64,000 nt of DNA, taken from NCBI GenBank assembly GCA_003526375.1, contig DPDG01000074.1, positions 79,547-143,546 of the forward strand, written 5' to 3'. Positions 45,191-53,826 of the stretch are shown here, in pieces. Each line of letters begins with the position of its first letter. Within the stretch, counting starts at the first letter, position 1. The notes under the pieces are model-generated. The model was not told where the DNA came from. It worked only from the letters and a program-made list of their open reading frames with translations, and ran no database searches. This stretch comes from Lentisphaeria bacterium. Lineage in GTDB: Bacteria > Verrucomicrobiota > Lentisphaeria > Victivallales > UBA1829. The position numbers were made by a program, and so were the translations under genes.

Positions 45191-46516
45191 ATGGAAGAGA
45201 AAAAGATCAAGGGCGGGGATTTCCGCTATGCCGTCGGAGAGAGCAAGGTGCCGTGGCATGCCGTCGGGGAATTTTTCAATGGAAATGATGCGCTGGAGCT
45301 GGTCAGGTTCCTGCTGCCGGATTCCGGCGATGCAGATTATGATAAGGCGGTGAAAGAGACCGCCGCCTCGTTGAACCGTCTGGCTGTGGTCAGCGGACGC
45401 GCGACCAAACTTACGCTCGGCAGGAAAGTCACGGAAGCCGAAGAAGCCGCCGCAAAATATTTCGGTTCAAAATATGCGTGTTTCCTGACGAACTGGACCG
45501 CCGGTATGGAGATCGGCTACAAGCTCGCCGGACTCAAAGCAGGGGATGAGGTCATCATGCCTGCGGTCACATTCATTGCGACCATGGCGTATCCGTTGAG
45601 CATCGGCGCAAAAATCGTATTTGCCGATATTGATCCCGAAACCATCAATCTGGATCCGGCGGACGTCGCACGCAAAATCACTCCGAAAACGAAGATGATC
45701 GTCCCCGTTCATCTCGGCGGTTTCCCAGTCGATATGGACCCGATCATGGAGCTCGCGGAAAAACACGGGCTCTTTGTAATGGAAGATGCCGCTCACGGCA
45801 TGGGCGGCGCCTATAAAGGGCGCAAGCTCGGCGCAATCGGGCATTTCGGCGGTTTTTCCCTGCACGAGGTCAAGAACATCAACTCTCTCGGCGAAGGCGG
45901 ACTGCTTCTGACGAGCGAGGACTTTGCGGGAAAACAGCTTGCGGGGGCGCGTTTCCTCGGACTTGACTTCTCGCGCAAGATCAAGGACTGGCTCTACGAT
46001 ATTTCTCCGCTGACCGACCGTTTCGGCAATGTCCAGATCGCCGGAAATCATTCCGCGACCGAGGTGCAGGCGCTTGGCCTGATCCTGCAGATGAAGCGTC
46101 TGGATGCGATCATCGCCCGGCGGCGCGAGGCGGCGGAATATATGAACAGGGTTCTTGCACAGGAAGAAGGAATTCTGGTGGAAAAACCGGATACCGCCGA
46201 AACCTATGGAACACACCATCTGTATCTGCTCCGGATTGATCCGGAAAAGGTCGGAGGCGATATCCAACTGCTTTCGAAGAAACTGGCGGAAAAAGGGCTG
46301 ACGAACATCACGCATTTCGGACCCATGTACCGCTTCAAGATCATGCATGATCTGGGGTATGACGAGAACGCGATCGCGGCGACCTGCCCGAATACGGAAC
46401 GCATGTTCTATCATTCCTACACGCATCTGCCGCTCTATCCTCTGACCCGCGAACAGCTTGAATATCAGGCTCAGGCGGTTGTCGAGGCTGTCCGGGAAAT
46501 GAAAGCCGGCAAATAA
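45191..46516 (+). CDS. DegT/DnrJ/EryC1/StrS-type PLP aminotransferase
   Basis: 441 residues, aspartate-aminotransferase fold. Motifs: FLTNWTAGMEIGYKLAGLKAGDEVIMPAVTFIAT (cofactor phosphate region), VMEDAAHGMGG (Asp to the pyridine nitrogen) and SLHEVKNINSLGEGG, where the Lys is the Schiff-base residue. Family members form amino sugars or act as sugar dehydratases. A Gfo/Idh dehydrogenase lies 1.06 kb downstream, a combination common in sugar-modification pathways. A family-H hairpin follows the stop codon. Confidence 0.94.
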   Translation: MEEKKIKGGDFRYAVGESKVPWHAVGEFFNGNDALELVRFLLPDSGDADYDKAVKETAASLNRLAVVSGRATKLTLGRKVTEAEEAAAKYFGSKYACFLTNWTAGMEIGYKLAGLKAGDEVIMPAVTFIATMAYPLSIGAKIVFADIDPETINLDPADVARKITPKTKMIVPVHLGGFPVDMDPIMELAEKHGLFVMEDAAHGMGGAYKGRKLGAIGHFGGFSLHEVKNINSLGEGGLLLTSEDFAGKQLAGARFLGLDFSRKIKDWLYDISPLTDRFGNVQIAGNHSATEVQALGLILQMKRLDAIIARRREAAEYMNRVLAQEEGILVEKPDTAETYGTHHLYLLRIDPEKVGGDIQLLSKKLAEKGLTNITHFGPMYRFKIMHDLGYDENAIAATCPNTERMFYHSYTHLPLYPLTREQLEYQAQAVVEAVREMKAGK

Positions 46517-46534
46517 CGGCAAACAACATATCAA

Positions 46535-46564
46535 GCCGGGGGCTCGCGCTGCGGGCTTCCCGGC
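46535..46564. repeat. GC-rich palindromic hairpin (family H)
   Basis: GCCGGGGGCTCGC / GCGGGCTTCCCGGC with a GCT loop and one bulged T, 18 nt after the aminotransferase stop. Core CTCGC-N3-GCG is shared with the other members. Confidence 0.65.
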
Positions 46565-46595
46565 GGCTTCAGGGGGCTCCGCCGTTCTGCGCACC

Positions 46596-47474
46596 TTACA
46601 CTTTTACGAATTCGCGGCGGTACTGCTGAGGGGAAAAACCGATCACGGCTTTGAATCTGCGGCTGAAATGAAACGGGTCCTGATACCCCATCATTTCCGC
46701 AATCTCGGCAATATTCAGATTCGTTTCGACCAGAAGTTCCGCCGCTTTATTCAGACGCAGTTTGTCAATATAAAGTTTCGGAAGCACACCGTAACGGTTC
46801 ATGAAAACGCGCCGGAACTGGTCATCGCTCATGTTGCAGTATTCCGCCATGCCGGTGATGCTCCACCATTTTTCCGGATTCTCGCGGATCTGCGCAACCA
46901 GCTCATTTACCTGCGGATAGCGTTCCAGATGAGTCTGGGCGGCGCGCCGGTTGTAGAGCTCCATCAGCAGTTTCTGCAAAGCGAAGTTCGCATTGATCTG
47001 TGAATGGTCGGACGGCTCCAGCGCAAGTTCGATCACGGTAAGCAGGCGGTGCGACAAACCCAGATCGTAAACCCCGTCGCGGATCACGCCGCTTCTCTGC
47101 ATCATGACCGCAAGCTCTCCGGTAAAATTGACCGTATCCTCCGTATAAGAAGCGCCATCCACTCCCCCGTAATGATGAATCGTCCCCGGCGTAACGACAA
47201 CGCATTGTCCCGGATGAATCTCCTCCACCGGCGCATCGGGACGCCAGAAAATCCCCTTTCCCGCAGTCATATGCGAAATGCCGAAAAACTCAAAACGCCG
47301 CGGATTCTCACGGAACCATGACAGCGGATGCCCCGGACTGCATCCCCCTCTCCCGCTGCGGAACACCCACAGCCCGTAATTCCGGTGAACCGGACGCATC
47401 ACCAGCGACGGCAGACGGTGGACCAGAATGTCCGTTTCATCTTTTTCAACATCCATTTTGCGGTTTTTATCCAT
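46596..47474 (-). CDS. AraC-family transcriptional regulator
   Basis: 292 residues. A cupin-like N-terminal sensor (RNYGLWVFRSGRGGC; QCVVVTPGTIHHYGGVDG) and the tandem helix-turn-helix C-terminus (WSITGMAEYCNMSDDQFRRVF; LNIAEIAEMMGYQDPFHFSRRFKAVIGFSPQQYRREF). It is divergent from the Gfo/Idh gene at 47575, its likely target. Confidence 0.93.
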   Translation of the reverse strand: MDKNRKMDVEKDETDILVHRLPSLVMRPVHRNYGLWVFRSGRGGCSPGHPLSWFRENPRRFEFFGISHMTAGKGIFWRPDAPVEEIHPGQCVVVTPGTIHHYGGVDGASYTEDTVNFTGELAVMMQRSGVIRDGVYDLGLSHRLLTVIELALEPSDHSQINANFALQKLLMELYNRRAAQTHLERYPQVNELVAQIRENPEKWWSITGMAEYCNMSDDQFRRVFMNRYGVLPKLYIDKLRLNKAAELLVETNLNIAEIAEMMGYQDPFHFSRRFKAVIGFSPQQYRREFVKV

Positions 47475-47481
47475 GTTATTT

Positions 47482-47524
47482 CAGAAATTCTGCTGTAAAG
47501 TACACCGGTTTCAGGGAAATTCCC
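47482..47524. promoter_or_regulatory. Paired 11-bp palindromes between AraC and Gfo/Idh genes
   Basis: CAGAAATTCTG (47482-47492) and GGGAAATTCCC (47514-47524) are both perfect odd palindromes around AAATT, each preceded by TTTC or lying in TTTCAG, with centres 32 bp apart (about three turns). Likely a regulator site pair. Confidence 0.45.
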
Positions 47525-47574
47525 ATCCGTCAACCAGAAAAAAGCAAAAAAAATATTCATGGAGCAAAATTTCT

Positions 47575-48714
47575 ATGTCTGAGAAGAAAATCATCAGGGC
47601 GGCGGTCATCGGCTGCGGCCAGCGCGGTAAATACGTGACGAACAATCTCCTGAACGACTCTGCCGGCGGCGTAAAGATCGCGGCGGTCTACGATCCCGAT
47701 CCGGAAAGAATGAAAGACGTCATGGAATTCTGGAAATCTCCGGACACCAAACCCTGCTCCGGTATGGAAGAAGCGGTCAATGCAGAGGGCGTCGAATGGG
47801 TTATGATCTTCTCGCCCAACGCGTTCCACAAGGAAGGAATCCTCACCGCATTCAAGGCGGGAAAACACGTCTTTTCGGAAAAACCCCTTGCCACGACCGT
47901 CGAGGACTGCCAGGAAATCTATGAGGCGCAGAAGAAATACGGCAAGCTCTTCATGACCGGATTCGTGCTCCGCTACTCCAAACTCTACCGCAAGGCAAAG
48001 GAAATTCTCTCCTCAGGCATGCTCGGACAGTTGTACAGCATCGACGCAAACGAGAACATCGCTCCCGCTCACGGCGGATACATCATGACGAATTGGCGCA
48101 GATACACGAAATATGCGGGACCGCACATTCTGGAGAAATGCTGTCATGACATTGATCTTCTGAACTGGTTCGTGGGCTCCCTCCCCTCGAAGATCGCCTC
48201 TTTTGCCTCGCTTGACTTCTTCGTGCCGGAAAACGAACATTATTTCCATGAGTTTCCCCCGAAAACATTCGATTCCTGGGTCGATCCGCACCGTTCAAAA
48301 GAGAACGCTTTTCTCTCGGAAAAAGACCTGAAGGACAACCGGGTGGCGATCATGCTCTACCGCAACGGCGTCAAAGTGCAGTTCCAGGCTACGATGTCCA
48401 ATGCGATTCCCGAACGCAGAATGTATTTCTCCTGCGCGGAGGGGACAATGCGCCTCGAACTTTACAGTTCCGAGCTTTCCTACAAACGCATCGGCGAGGA
48501 TATGGTCACAATTCATTACGGTGCGGACGGACACGGGGGCGGCGACAACTTCATCATGAAAGAGCTCTATGAATGCATGACCACAGGCGCGGAGCCCAAG
48601 TCCAGCGGCCTGGAAGGTCTGGAAAGCGCAGTTACGGCGCTGATGATCGACAAGGCGTCCATCGAGGAAAAAGTGCTTGATGTAGAACCTGTCTGGGCGA
48701 AGCTCAACCGCTGA
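47575..48714 (+). CDS. Gfo/Idh/MocA-family dehydrogenase
   Basis: Start at 47575 (MSEKKIIRAAVIGCGQRGKY); 379 residues. The Rossmann motif is GCGQRGKY, and the family signature EKPLATTVEDCQEI follows with the conserved Lys. CCHDIDLLNWFVGSLPSKI supplies the usual His/Asp region. NAD(P)-dependent oxidation of a sugar or inositol is the family reaction; substrate unknown. Cytosolic. Possibly works with the aminotransferase upstream. Confidence 0.94.
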   Translation: MSEKKIIRAAVIGCGQRGKYVTNNLLNDSAGGVKIAAVYDPDPERMKDVMEFWKSPDTKPCSGMEEAVNAEGVEWVMIFSPNAFHKEGILTAFKAGKHVFSEKPLATTVEDCQEIYEAQKKYGKLFMTGFVLRYSKLYRKAKEILSSGMLGQLYSIDANENIAPAHGGYIMTNWRRYTKYAGPHILEKCCHDIDLLNWFVGSLPSKIASFASLDFFVPENEHYFHEFPPKTFDSWVDPHRSKENAFLSEKDLKDNRVAIMLYRNGVKVQFQATMSNAIPERRMYFSCAEGTMRLELYSSELSYKRIGEDMVTIHYGADGHGGGDNFIMKELYECMTTGAEPKSSGLEGLESAVTALMIDKASIEEKVLDVEPVWAKLNR

Positions 48715-48723
48715 TCCAAGCAA

Positions 48724-48750
48724 CCGGAGGCTCGTTTCGCAAGTCTCCGG
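48724..48750. repeat. GC-rich palindromic hairpin (family H)
   Basis: CCGGAGGCTCG / CAAGTCTCCGG with loop TTTCG, one mismatch and one G-T pair, 10 nt after the Gfo/Idh stop codon. Confidence 0.65.
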
Positions 48751-48769
48751 CGTATTGACAGTTTTTCTT

Positions 48770-48804
48770 CAGGGATGCAGGTTTAAGAAGCGTCTGCATC
48801 CCTG
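48770..48804. terminator. Bidirectional hairpin between convergent genes
   Basis: Perfect 11-bp arms CAGGGATGCAG and CTGCATCCCTG with a 13-nt loop, between the Gfo/Idh gene and the convergent prc gene; T-rich on the right and A-rich on the left (T-rich in the minus direction). Confidence 0.7.
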
Positions 48805-48813
48805 GTGCAGTTT

Positions 48814-51030
48814 TTATTTGGCGGTCGCCATTGCGTTTACCGGTTTGCCGTTCATGGAAATATAATCGGCAACAACATTCAGAGTCTCATCCAGATACAG
48901 GTCCTTGATCTCTTTCTTCGAAGCATCGCTGTTTGAGCCCATGTCCAGACGCATCAGTTTCTCCTGCTCGTCATGAAGCTTCTTCTCCGACAGATATTCC
49001 TGCCAGCGTTTCTCAAGATTCAGGGAAACGGTTTTGCGGTCACGGATTTTGCGAAACGCTTCAATATCCTTCTTCAGCAAAGTGAACTCCGGATTGTTCC
49101 GGATACGGTGTTCAGAACGCTCCTTCAAAACGGGAATCAGCGCCGGGAGATTCGGATCGAACACATTGTAGTTCAATGGCTGAATCGTATCCCATGCCAT
49201 TGCATGGGGAAGTTTTTCCTCTCCGATGTCCATCGTGTCGGAAAACGAAGGATAAACAATATCCGGCGTCACACCTTTCAACTGAGTCGATTCTCCGTTG
49301 ATCCGGTAGAATTTCGCGCTTGTCAGCTTGATGGAACCGACCGGAATCTTGGCGCCGAGGAACGCAGTGTATTTTTCCAGCTCGATCACGCGCTGAACCG
49401 TCCCTTTGCCGTGAGTCTTGGAGTCGCCGAGAATGATTCCGCGCTGATGATCCTTGATCGCTCCGGCGAAAATTTCGGTCGCGGAGGCGCTGAAACGGTT
49501 CGTCAGAACCGCAAGCGGGCCGCCGTAAAGAATCTTGCCACCGTCATTGTCCTCGTCAACGCTCTTGCCTTTGATGTCCTTGACCTGCACCACGGGACCG
49601 TCCTTGATGAACAGCCCGGTCAGCGTCACAGCCTCAAGCAGACTGCCGCCGCCATTGGAGCGCAAATCCATGACGAGCCCGTCGAGAGGAGCTTTGGCGG
49701 TAAATTCCCTGATCAGGTTCACCACATCGCGCGTCGAACTCTTGTAATTCCGGTCTCCGCGCCACGCCGCCTCAAAATCAATGTAGAACGACGGAAGCGT
49801 AATCACACCGATCCGCAGTTTCTTTCCGTTCTGCGTAATCTCATGCACTTTGCCGGACGCCTCGGATTCTTTCAGACGCACCTTCTCCCGCTTCAAGGTA
49901 ATGACGGTCGGTACCGCGCCGGCGCCTTTGGAGCCGTCCAGAACCGTCAGCGAAACTTTCGTATTCTCTTTTCCGCGAATATGTTCCACGACTTTTGAAA
50001 CCGGCATGTCGAGGATGTCCACAGGGTCGGAATTCTCCTGAGCGACCGCAATGATCTTGTCTTCGGCTTTCAGACGCCCGTCCACATCGGCGGGACCGCC
50101 GGGAATGATCTTCACGATCTTGGTATAACCGTCCTCATTGGTCAGCAGGGCGCCGATTCCGACGAGAGAAAGCTTCATGCCGATATTGAAATCCTCCTCC
50201 GTTCTCGGAGACATATATTCCGAGTGCGGATCATAGATCCGGGTCAGGCTGGAAAGGTAAACCTCCAGAATATCGACCGCCTCCATATTTTTATAGAACT
50301 GGACAAACTGATCGACCCGCTTGAGAGTGCGCTCCTCCGGCGTGCTCGGCGGAGGCAGTTTGACAGCCGTCTTCGCCGCAACGGATTCCCCGGCAGCTTT
50401 CGCGTCTTTCTTTTGAGTCCGGTCTTTTCCGGCAACCGCTTTTTCCGGCTTGGCGGCTTTCTTCGCATCTTCTTTCTTCGCAAGCTCCATGAGATTCAGA
50501 AGAATCAGGTCATTCTTCGTCTTCTTGATCCAGAGCTGTTCCAACTCCGCGCGGTTCGCCGCCCACGGCGCCTTCGACCGGTTCACATCGAATTCCTCGT
50601 TTGCGGTCAGGTCGGGTTTCTTTTTGAGATACTCCGCGGTAAATTTTTCATATTCTTCAAGGCGTTTCACGAAAAGCTTGAACACATCGAAGGCAAACTG
50701 GACATTTCCCATGCGGATCTGCGTGCCGAGCTGTTTTTTCTGCGGTTCAAAAGACTTGATGTCCTCCGCCGTGAAAAACATGCGCGTCGGGTCCAGCGCT
50801 TTGAAATAATCGTCAAAGAGCTGAGATGAAATTTTTTCATTGAGTTGCTGCTGGTTGAAATGAGAATTGGCAATCAGATACGCGGCGGCGCGGGAGATCG
50901 TCGCCATTTCAGGCGTCTGTTTGTATTTATCCGCTTTCGGAGCGGTGGTTTCCGCCGCATTGAGAGCGGCGGAAAGTAAAAACAGCGTCACAGCCGTCAG
51001 GGAATTTCGTAAAAACTTCATATGCAGCAT
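48814..51030 (-). CDS. prc: C-terminal processing peptidase (tail-specific protease)
   Basis: Start at 51030 (MLHMKFLRNSLTAVTLFLLSAALNAAE, a signal peptide) behind GAGG; 738 residues. It has the Prc/Tsp arrangement: a helical N-terminal domain, a PDZ domain (about 270-370: LSLVGIGALLTNEDGYTKIVKIIPGGPAD), then the S41 protease core with LRSNGGGSLLEAV, nucleophile Ser in RFSASATEIFAGA and the general-base Lys in THGKGTVQ. It degrades or trims periplasmic proteins. A Lys/Ala-rich linker near 190-240 is an addition of low complexity. Confidence 0.95.
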   Translation of the reverse strand: MLHMKFLRNSLTAVTLFLLSAALNAAETTAPKADKYKQTPEMATISRAAAYLIANSHFNQQQLNEKISSQLFDDYFKALDPTRMFFTAEDIKSFEPQKKQLGTQIRMGNVQFAFDVFKLFVKRLEEYEKFTAEYLKKKPDLTANEEFDVNRSKAPWAANRAELEQLWIKKTKNDLILLNLMELAKKEDAKKAAKPEKAVAGKDRTQKKDAKAAGESVAAKTAVKLPPPSTPEERTLKRVDQFVQFYKNMEAVDILEVYLSSLTRIYDPHSEYMSPRTEEDFNIGMKLSLVGIGALLTNEDGYTKIVKIIPGGPADVDGRLKAEDKIIAVAQENSDPVDILDMPVSKVVEHIRGKENTKVSLTVLDGSKGAGAVPTVITLKREKVRLKESEASGKVHEITQNGKKLRIGVITLPSFYIDFEAAWRGDRNYKSSTRDVVNLIREFTAKAPLDGLVMDLRSNGGGSLLEAVTLTGLFIKDGPVVQVKDIKGKSVDEDNDGGKILYGGPLAVLTNRFSASATEIFAGAIKDHQRGIILGDSKTHGKGTVQRVIELEKYTAFLGAKIPVGSIKLTSAKFYRINGESTQLKGVTPDIVYPSFSDTMDIGEEKLPHAMAWDTIQPLNYNVFDPNLPALIPVLKERSEHRIRNNPEFTLLKKDIEAFRKIRDRKTVSLNLEKRWQEYLSEKKLHDEQEKLMRLDMGSNSDASKKEIKDLYLDETLNVVADYISMNGKPVNAMATAK

Positions 51031-51204
51031 AAACAGTACCTCATCCATTCTTTGACAGTTTCAATATTACGGGATGTAAGATACACCCTCTTAACCTAAT
51101 TTTCCAACGACATTTCCAATAGACAGCTTAAAAACCGGAAGGATTCATGGAAAAAGCGTTTTTTACCAAATATTTAACAGAAAAAAATAGTATCCGGATA
51201 AAAT

Positions 51205-51234
51205 AAAAAAGACAGAGGAATCGCTTCCGCTGTC
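51205..51234 (-). terminator. Terminator of the rubrerythrin gene
   Basis: On the minus strand GACAG-C-GGAA-GCGA-TTCC-T-CTGTC is followed by TTTTTTATTTT, starting 28 nt after the stop codon. Confidence 0.85.
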
Positions 51235-51261
51235 TCTGAGTATTTCAAAATAAAACGGCTC

Positions 51262-51837
51262 TTACCAGTTTTCCGCGAGGATTTCAAAATAAGCCCTCGG
51301 GTGCGCACAGGCGGGGCAGGCTTCCGGAGCCTCGTTCCCGACATGGAGATAACCGCAGTTGCGGCAGCGCCAGACTACCTTTTCCGGCTTCTTGAACACC
51401 GTTCCGTTTTCGACATTCGCAAGAAGCGCGCGATACCTGCGTTCATGCTGTTTTTCCGCCACGCAGACATGGTCCCAGACATAGGCAATCGCGGGGAACC
51501 CCTCCTCCCGCGCTTTCTGAGCGAAAGCAGGGTAAAGATTGTGCCATTCGTCGTATTCGCCGTTCGCCGCCTCGGCAAGATTTTCCTCGGTCGTGCCGAT
51601 CACGCCGGCGGGAAAAGACGCCGTGATCTCCAGCTCGCCGCCCTCAAGAAACTTGAAGAAACGTTCCGCATGCTCCTTCTCCTGATTCGCGGTCTCCTCG
51701 AAAATGTCGGCGATCTGGACAAAACCGTCCTTTCGCGCCCGGCTCGCAAAATAAGTATAGCGGTTGCGCGCCTGCGACTCTCCGGCAAACGCTTTGAGAA
51801 GATTTTTTTCGGTTTCTGTTCCCTTGACAGACTTCAT
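51262..51837 (-). CDS. rbr: Rubrerythrin
   Basis: 191 residues; AAGGGGG precedes the start. A ferritin-like diiron domain with the expected glutamates (AFAGESQARNRYTYFA; ETANQEKEHAERFF; VCVAEKQHERRY) is followed by a rubredoxin-like domain with WRCRNCGYLHVG and CPACAHPRAYFE (two CxxC pairs). It reduces hydrogen peroxide in the cytosol and is typical of anaerobes. Confidence 0.97.
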   Translation of the reverse strand: MKSVKGTETEKNLLKAFAGESQARNRYTYFASRARKDGFVQIADIFEETANQEKEHAERFFKFLEGGELEITASFPAGVIGTTEENLAEAANGEYDEWHNLYPAFAQKAREEGFPAIAYVWDHVCVAEKQHERRYRALLANVENGTVFKKPEKVVWRCRNCGYLHVGNEAPEACPACAHPRAYFEILAENW

Positions 51838-51941
51838 GATTTCCCCCTTTGTTGTTGGTTGGACTATGTTGTGCGGACAACGGAAAAGAGAAGAAAGTTC
51901 CCTGAAACCTGAAAAAAATCAATTTTTTCCGGAAAAGGGTA

Positions 51942-51969
51942 TTGACAAATTAACCGGTGCATGTATAAT
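51942..51969 (+). promoter_or_regulatory. Sigma70-type promoter of the third pseudopilin operon
   Basis: TTGACA (51942-51947), a 16-nt spacer, TATAAT (51964-51969), 31 nt before the LacI start; both boxes perfect. Confidence 0.8.
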
Positions 51970-51988
51970 TAAATGTAGCGGTCAATTT
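51947..51988. promoter_or_regulatory. Inverted repeat over the promoter, candidate LacI operator
   Basis: AAATTAACCG (51947-51956) and CGGTCAATTT (51979-51988) are inverted repeats with one mismatch. They straddle the -10 box, so a bound regulator would block the promoter. Confidence 0.5.
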
Positions 51989-52000
51989 AAGGAATATGCA

Positions 52001-53047
52001 ATGAATAATACCAGAAAACAAACCGTAACGCTGTCGGAAGTCGCCAAGGTCGCAGGGATGTCAAAATCCGCTGTATCGAAAGCACTGCTCGGCGGAGGCG
52101 GCAAGACGACCAAAGTCAGCGAAAAAAATATTCTCCGCATCCGGGAAATTGCGGACAGTCTCGGATACCGCCCGAATCTCATTGCCCAGCAGCTCGCACA
52201 CAGACGCAATGACATCATCGGCGCCATTATCGACAGCCAGTGCTGCACGCTTTACAACAATATCATGTCAACCATCGAACACCATACCTTCGTCTCCGGC
52301 AGACGGCTGCAGGTAGGTCTGGTTCATGACAGTTACGAGGCGATCAAACGCTATGTGGACGACCTGCTCGGATACGGCGTGGAAAGTGTCATCTGCCTCG
52401 CCCATTACTATCCGTTCGCAGACCGGATTCCCCCGCTGTTCCGCCCGTTCAAGAATACGCTTTTCATCAGCAAGCCTATGACCGACGAGAAATTCTCTTT
52501 CGTCTCGCCCGACTATTATGCGAACTTCAGGCTTGCGGCGGATTATCTTCTGGAGCTGAACAGACGGCGGATCATCTTCGCGAAGGTGAACTACCGCACC
52601 TTCGATGCGGAAGTCCGCGAGCAGGCACTGCGGGACGCCTACCGCGACTATGGAGCCACCATGCGGGATGAATTCATTTACAAGGAGCCGCTCGGCGAGA
52701 TCAATACACGGGAACTTACGGAAAAAATGCTGGACGACATTCTGCCTCTGAAGCCGGACGCCCTGATTCTGGGAAATGCGGTTACGATTCAATGGTGCCT
52801 GCGCCTCCTTCCCGAAAGAGGTTTTCGAGTCCCGGAAGATATTTCCATCGTCGGCATGGATGACTGGAACTCCAGTAAAATTCTGATTCCCTCCATCACG
52901 ACCATTGACAACAATTATGCGGCGATCGGCAGGCGCGCCGTCGAAATCATCAATGCCAATGCCGCGCAGGAGCAGCCGGCATGCTACCAGGAGTTCATAC
53001 GCGGGCAGTTGTGCATCGGCACATCCTGCGTACAGCATAAATCATAA
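52001..53047 (+). CDS. LacI-family transcriptional regulator
   Basis: Start at 52001 (MNNTRKQTVTLSEVAKVAGMSKS) behind AAGGAA; 348 residues. The helix-turn-helix (VTLSEVAKVAGMSKSAVSKALLGG) has an extended glycine loop, then hinge SLGYRPNLIAQQLAHRR and a sugar-sensor domain (DIISIVGMDDWNSSK-type region near the end, IDNNYAAIGRRAVEII). First gene of an operon with a pseudopilin 25 nt and a secreted GH123-like protein further downstream. Confidence 0.93.
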   Translation: MNNTRKQTVTLSEVAKVAGMSKSAVSKALLGGGGKTTKVSEKNILRIREIADSLGYRPNLIAQQLAHRRNDIIGAIIDSQCCTLYNNIMSTIEHHTFVSGRRLQVGLVHDSYEAIKRYVDDLLGYGVESVICLAHYYPFADRIPPLFRPFKNTLFISKPMTDEKFSFVSPDYYANFRLAADYLLELNRRRIIFAKVNYRTFDAEVREQALRDAYRDYGATMRDEFIYKEPLGEINTRELTEKMLDDILPLKPDALILGNAVTIQWCLRLLPERGFRVPEDISIVGMDDWNSSKILIPSITTIDNNYAAIGRRAVEIINANAAQEQPACYQEFIRGQLCIGTSCVQHKS

Positions 53048-53072
53048 AACAAATCAAGAAAGGAACCATATC

Positions 53073-53804
53073 ATGAGCAAAAAGTCTAAAGGGAGAAAGT
53101 CTTTCACATTGATAGAGCTTCTGATCGTCATATCGATCATCGCAATTTTAGCGGCAATGCTGCTTCCTGCACTGGGCGCCGCGCGCGGCAAGGCAAAGGA
53201 TATCAACTGCCGCGCCAACATGAAACAGCTTCTTCTGGGAACGCAGTATTACAGCATGGACTACAATGGTTACACAACCGCCGTCTATCCCGATGGATTC
53301 AGCGGGACAATATGGAGTGTCGTATACCTGCAGAATTATGTGAAAAACAGGAAAATCTTTCTGTGTCCGTCGGAGCCGCTGGCAAAATGGGAAGACCTGT
53401 GGACAACGGATTTTATTTCCTATGGACTGCCGCATGACATTGTCGGACAATATGGAACGCCCTTCAATAACAAGCCGCTTCCTGTAAAGATGGAGCAATT
53501 ACTGCGATTCAGTGGGAAAACTCCCATGCTGATCGGGGAAAGCACCACGGCAGGCACCCCGGGAGCATCCCATCCCGGCAGTCACTATGTCAACGTCGCC
53601 CCCGTCGCCATCCTGCAAACCAATCCGGCGGCATGGTTCCCCGTCAACGCACGCCATAATAAACGGGCGAATTTCGGGATCATCGACGGACACGTCGAAG
53701 GCCTCGGCATTACGGAAATTCAGGCGGACTACAATACAGCAAAAAAATATTTCCGTCCTTATCAATCCGTATCCGGCTCCAATGTCACTTTCGTTGAAAA
53801 CTGA
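53073..53804 (+). CDS. Pseudopilin-like protein, uninterrupted form
   Basis: Start at 53073 (MSKKSKGRKS) after AAAGGAA; 243 residues. FTLIELLIVISIIAILAAMLLPALGAARGKAKD follows directly at residue 11: a single prepilin-peptidase site joined to its helix, with no cassette. The globular part has the usual ANMKQLLLGTQYYSMDYNG, ILLCPSEPL-like region and the final motif NFGIIDGHVEG. It lies between a LacI gene and a secreted GH123-like gene (22 nt), and is the control case for the two interrupted paralogues. Confidence 0.93.
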   Translation: MSKKSKGRKSFTLIELLIVISIIAILAAMLLPALGAARGKAKDINCRANMKQLLLGTQYYSMDYNGYTTAVYPDGFSGTIWSVVYLQNYVKNRKIFLCPSEPLAKWEDLWTTDFISYGLPHDIVGQYGTPFNNKPLPVKMEQLLRFSGKTPMLIGESTTAGTPGASHPGSHYVNVAPVAILQTNPAAWFPVNARHNKRANFGIIDGHVEGLGITEIQADYNTAKKYFRPYQSVSGSNVTFVEN

Positions 53805-53826
53805 ATCAATACCAGGGAGATTTTTC

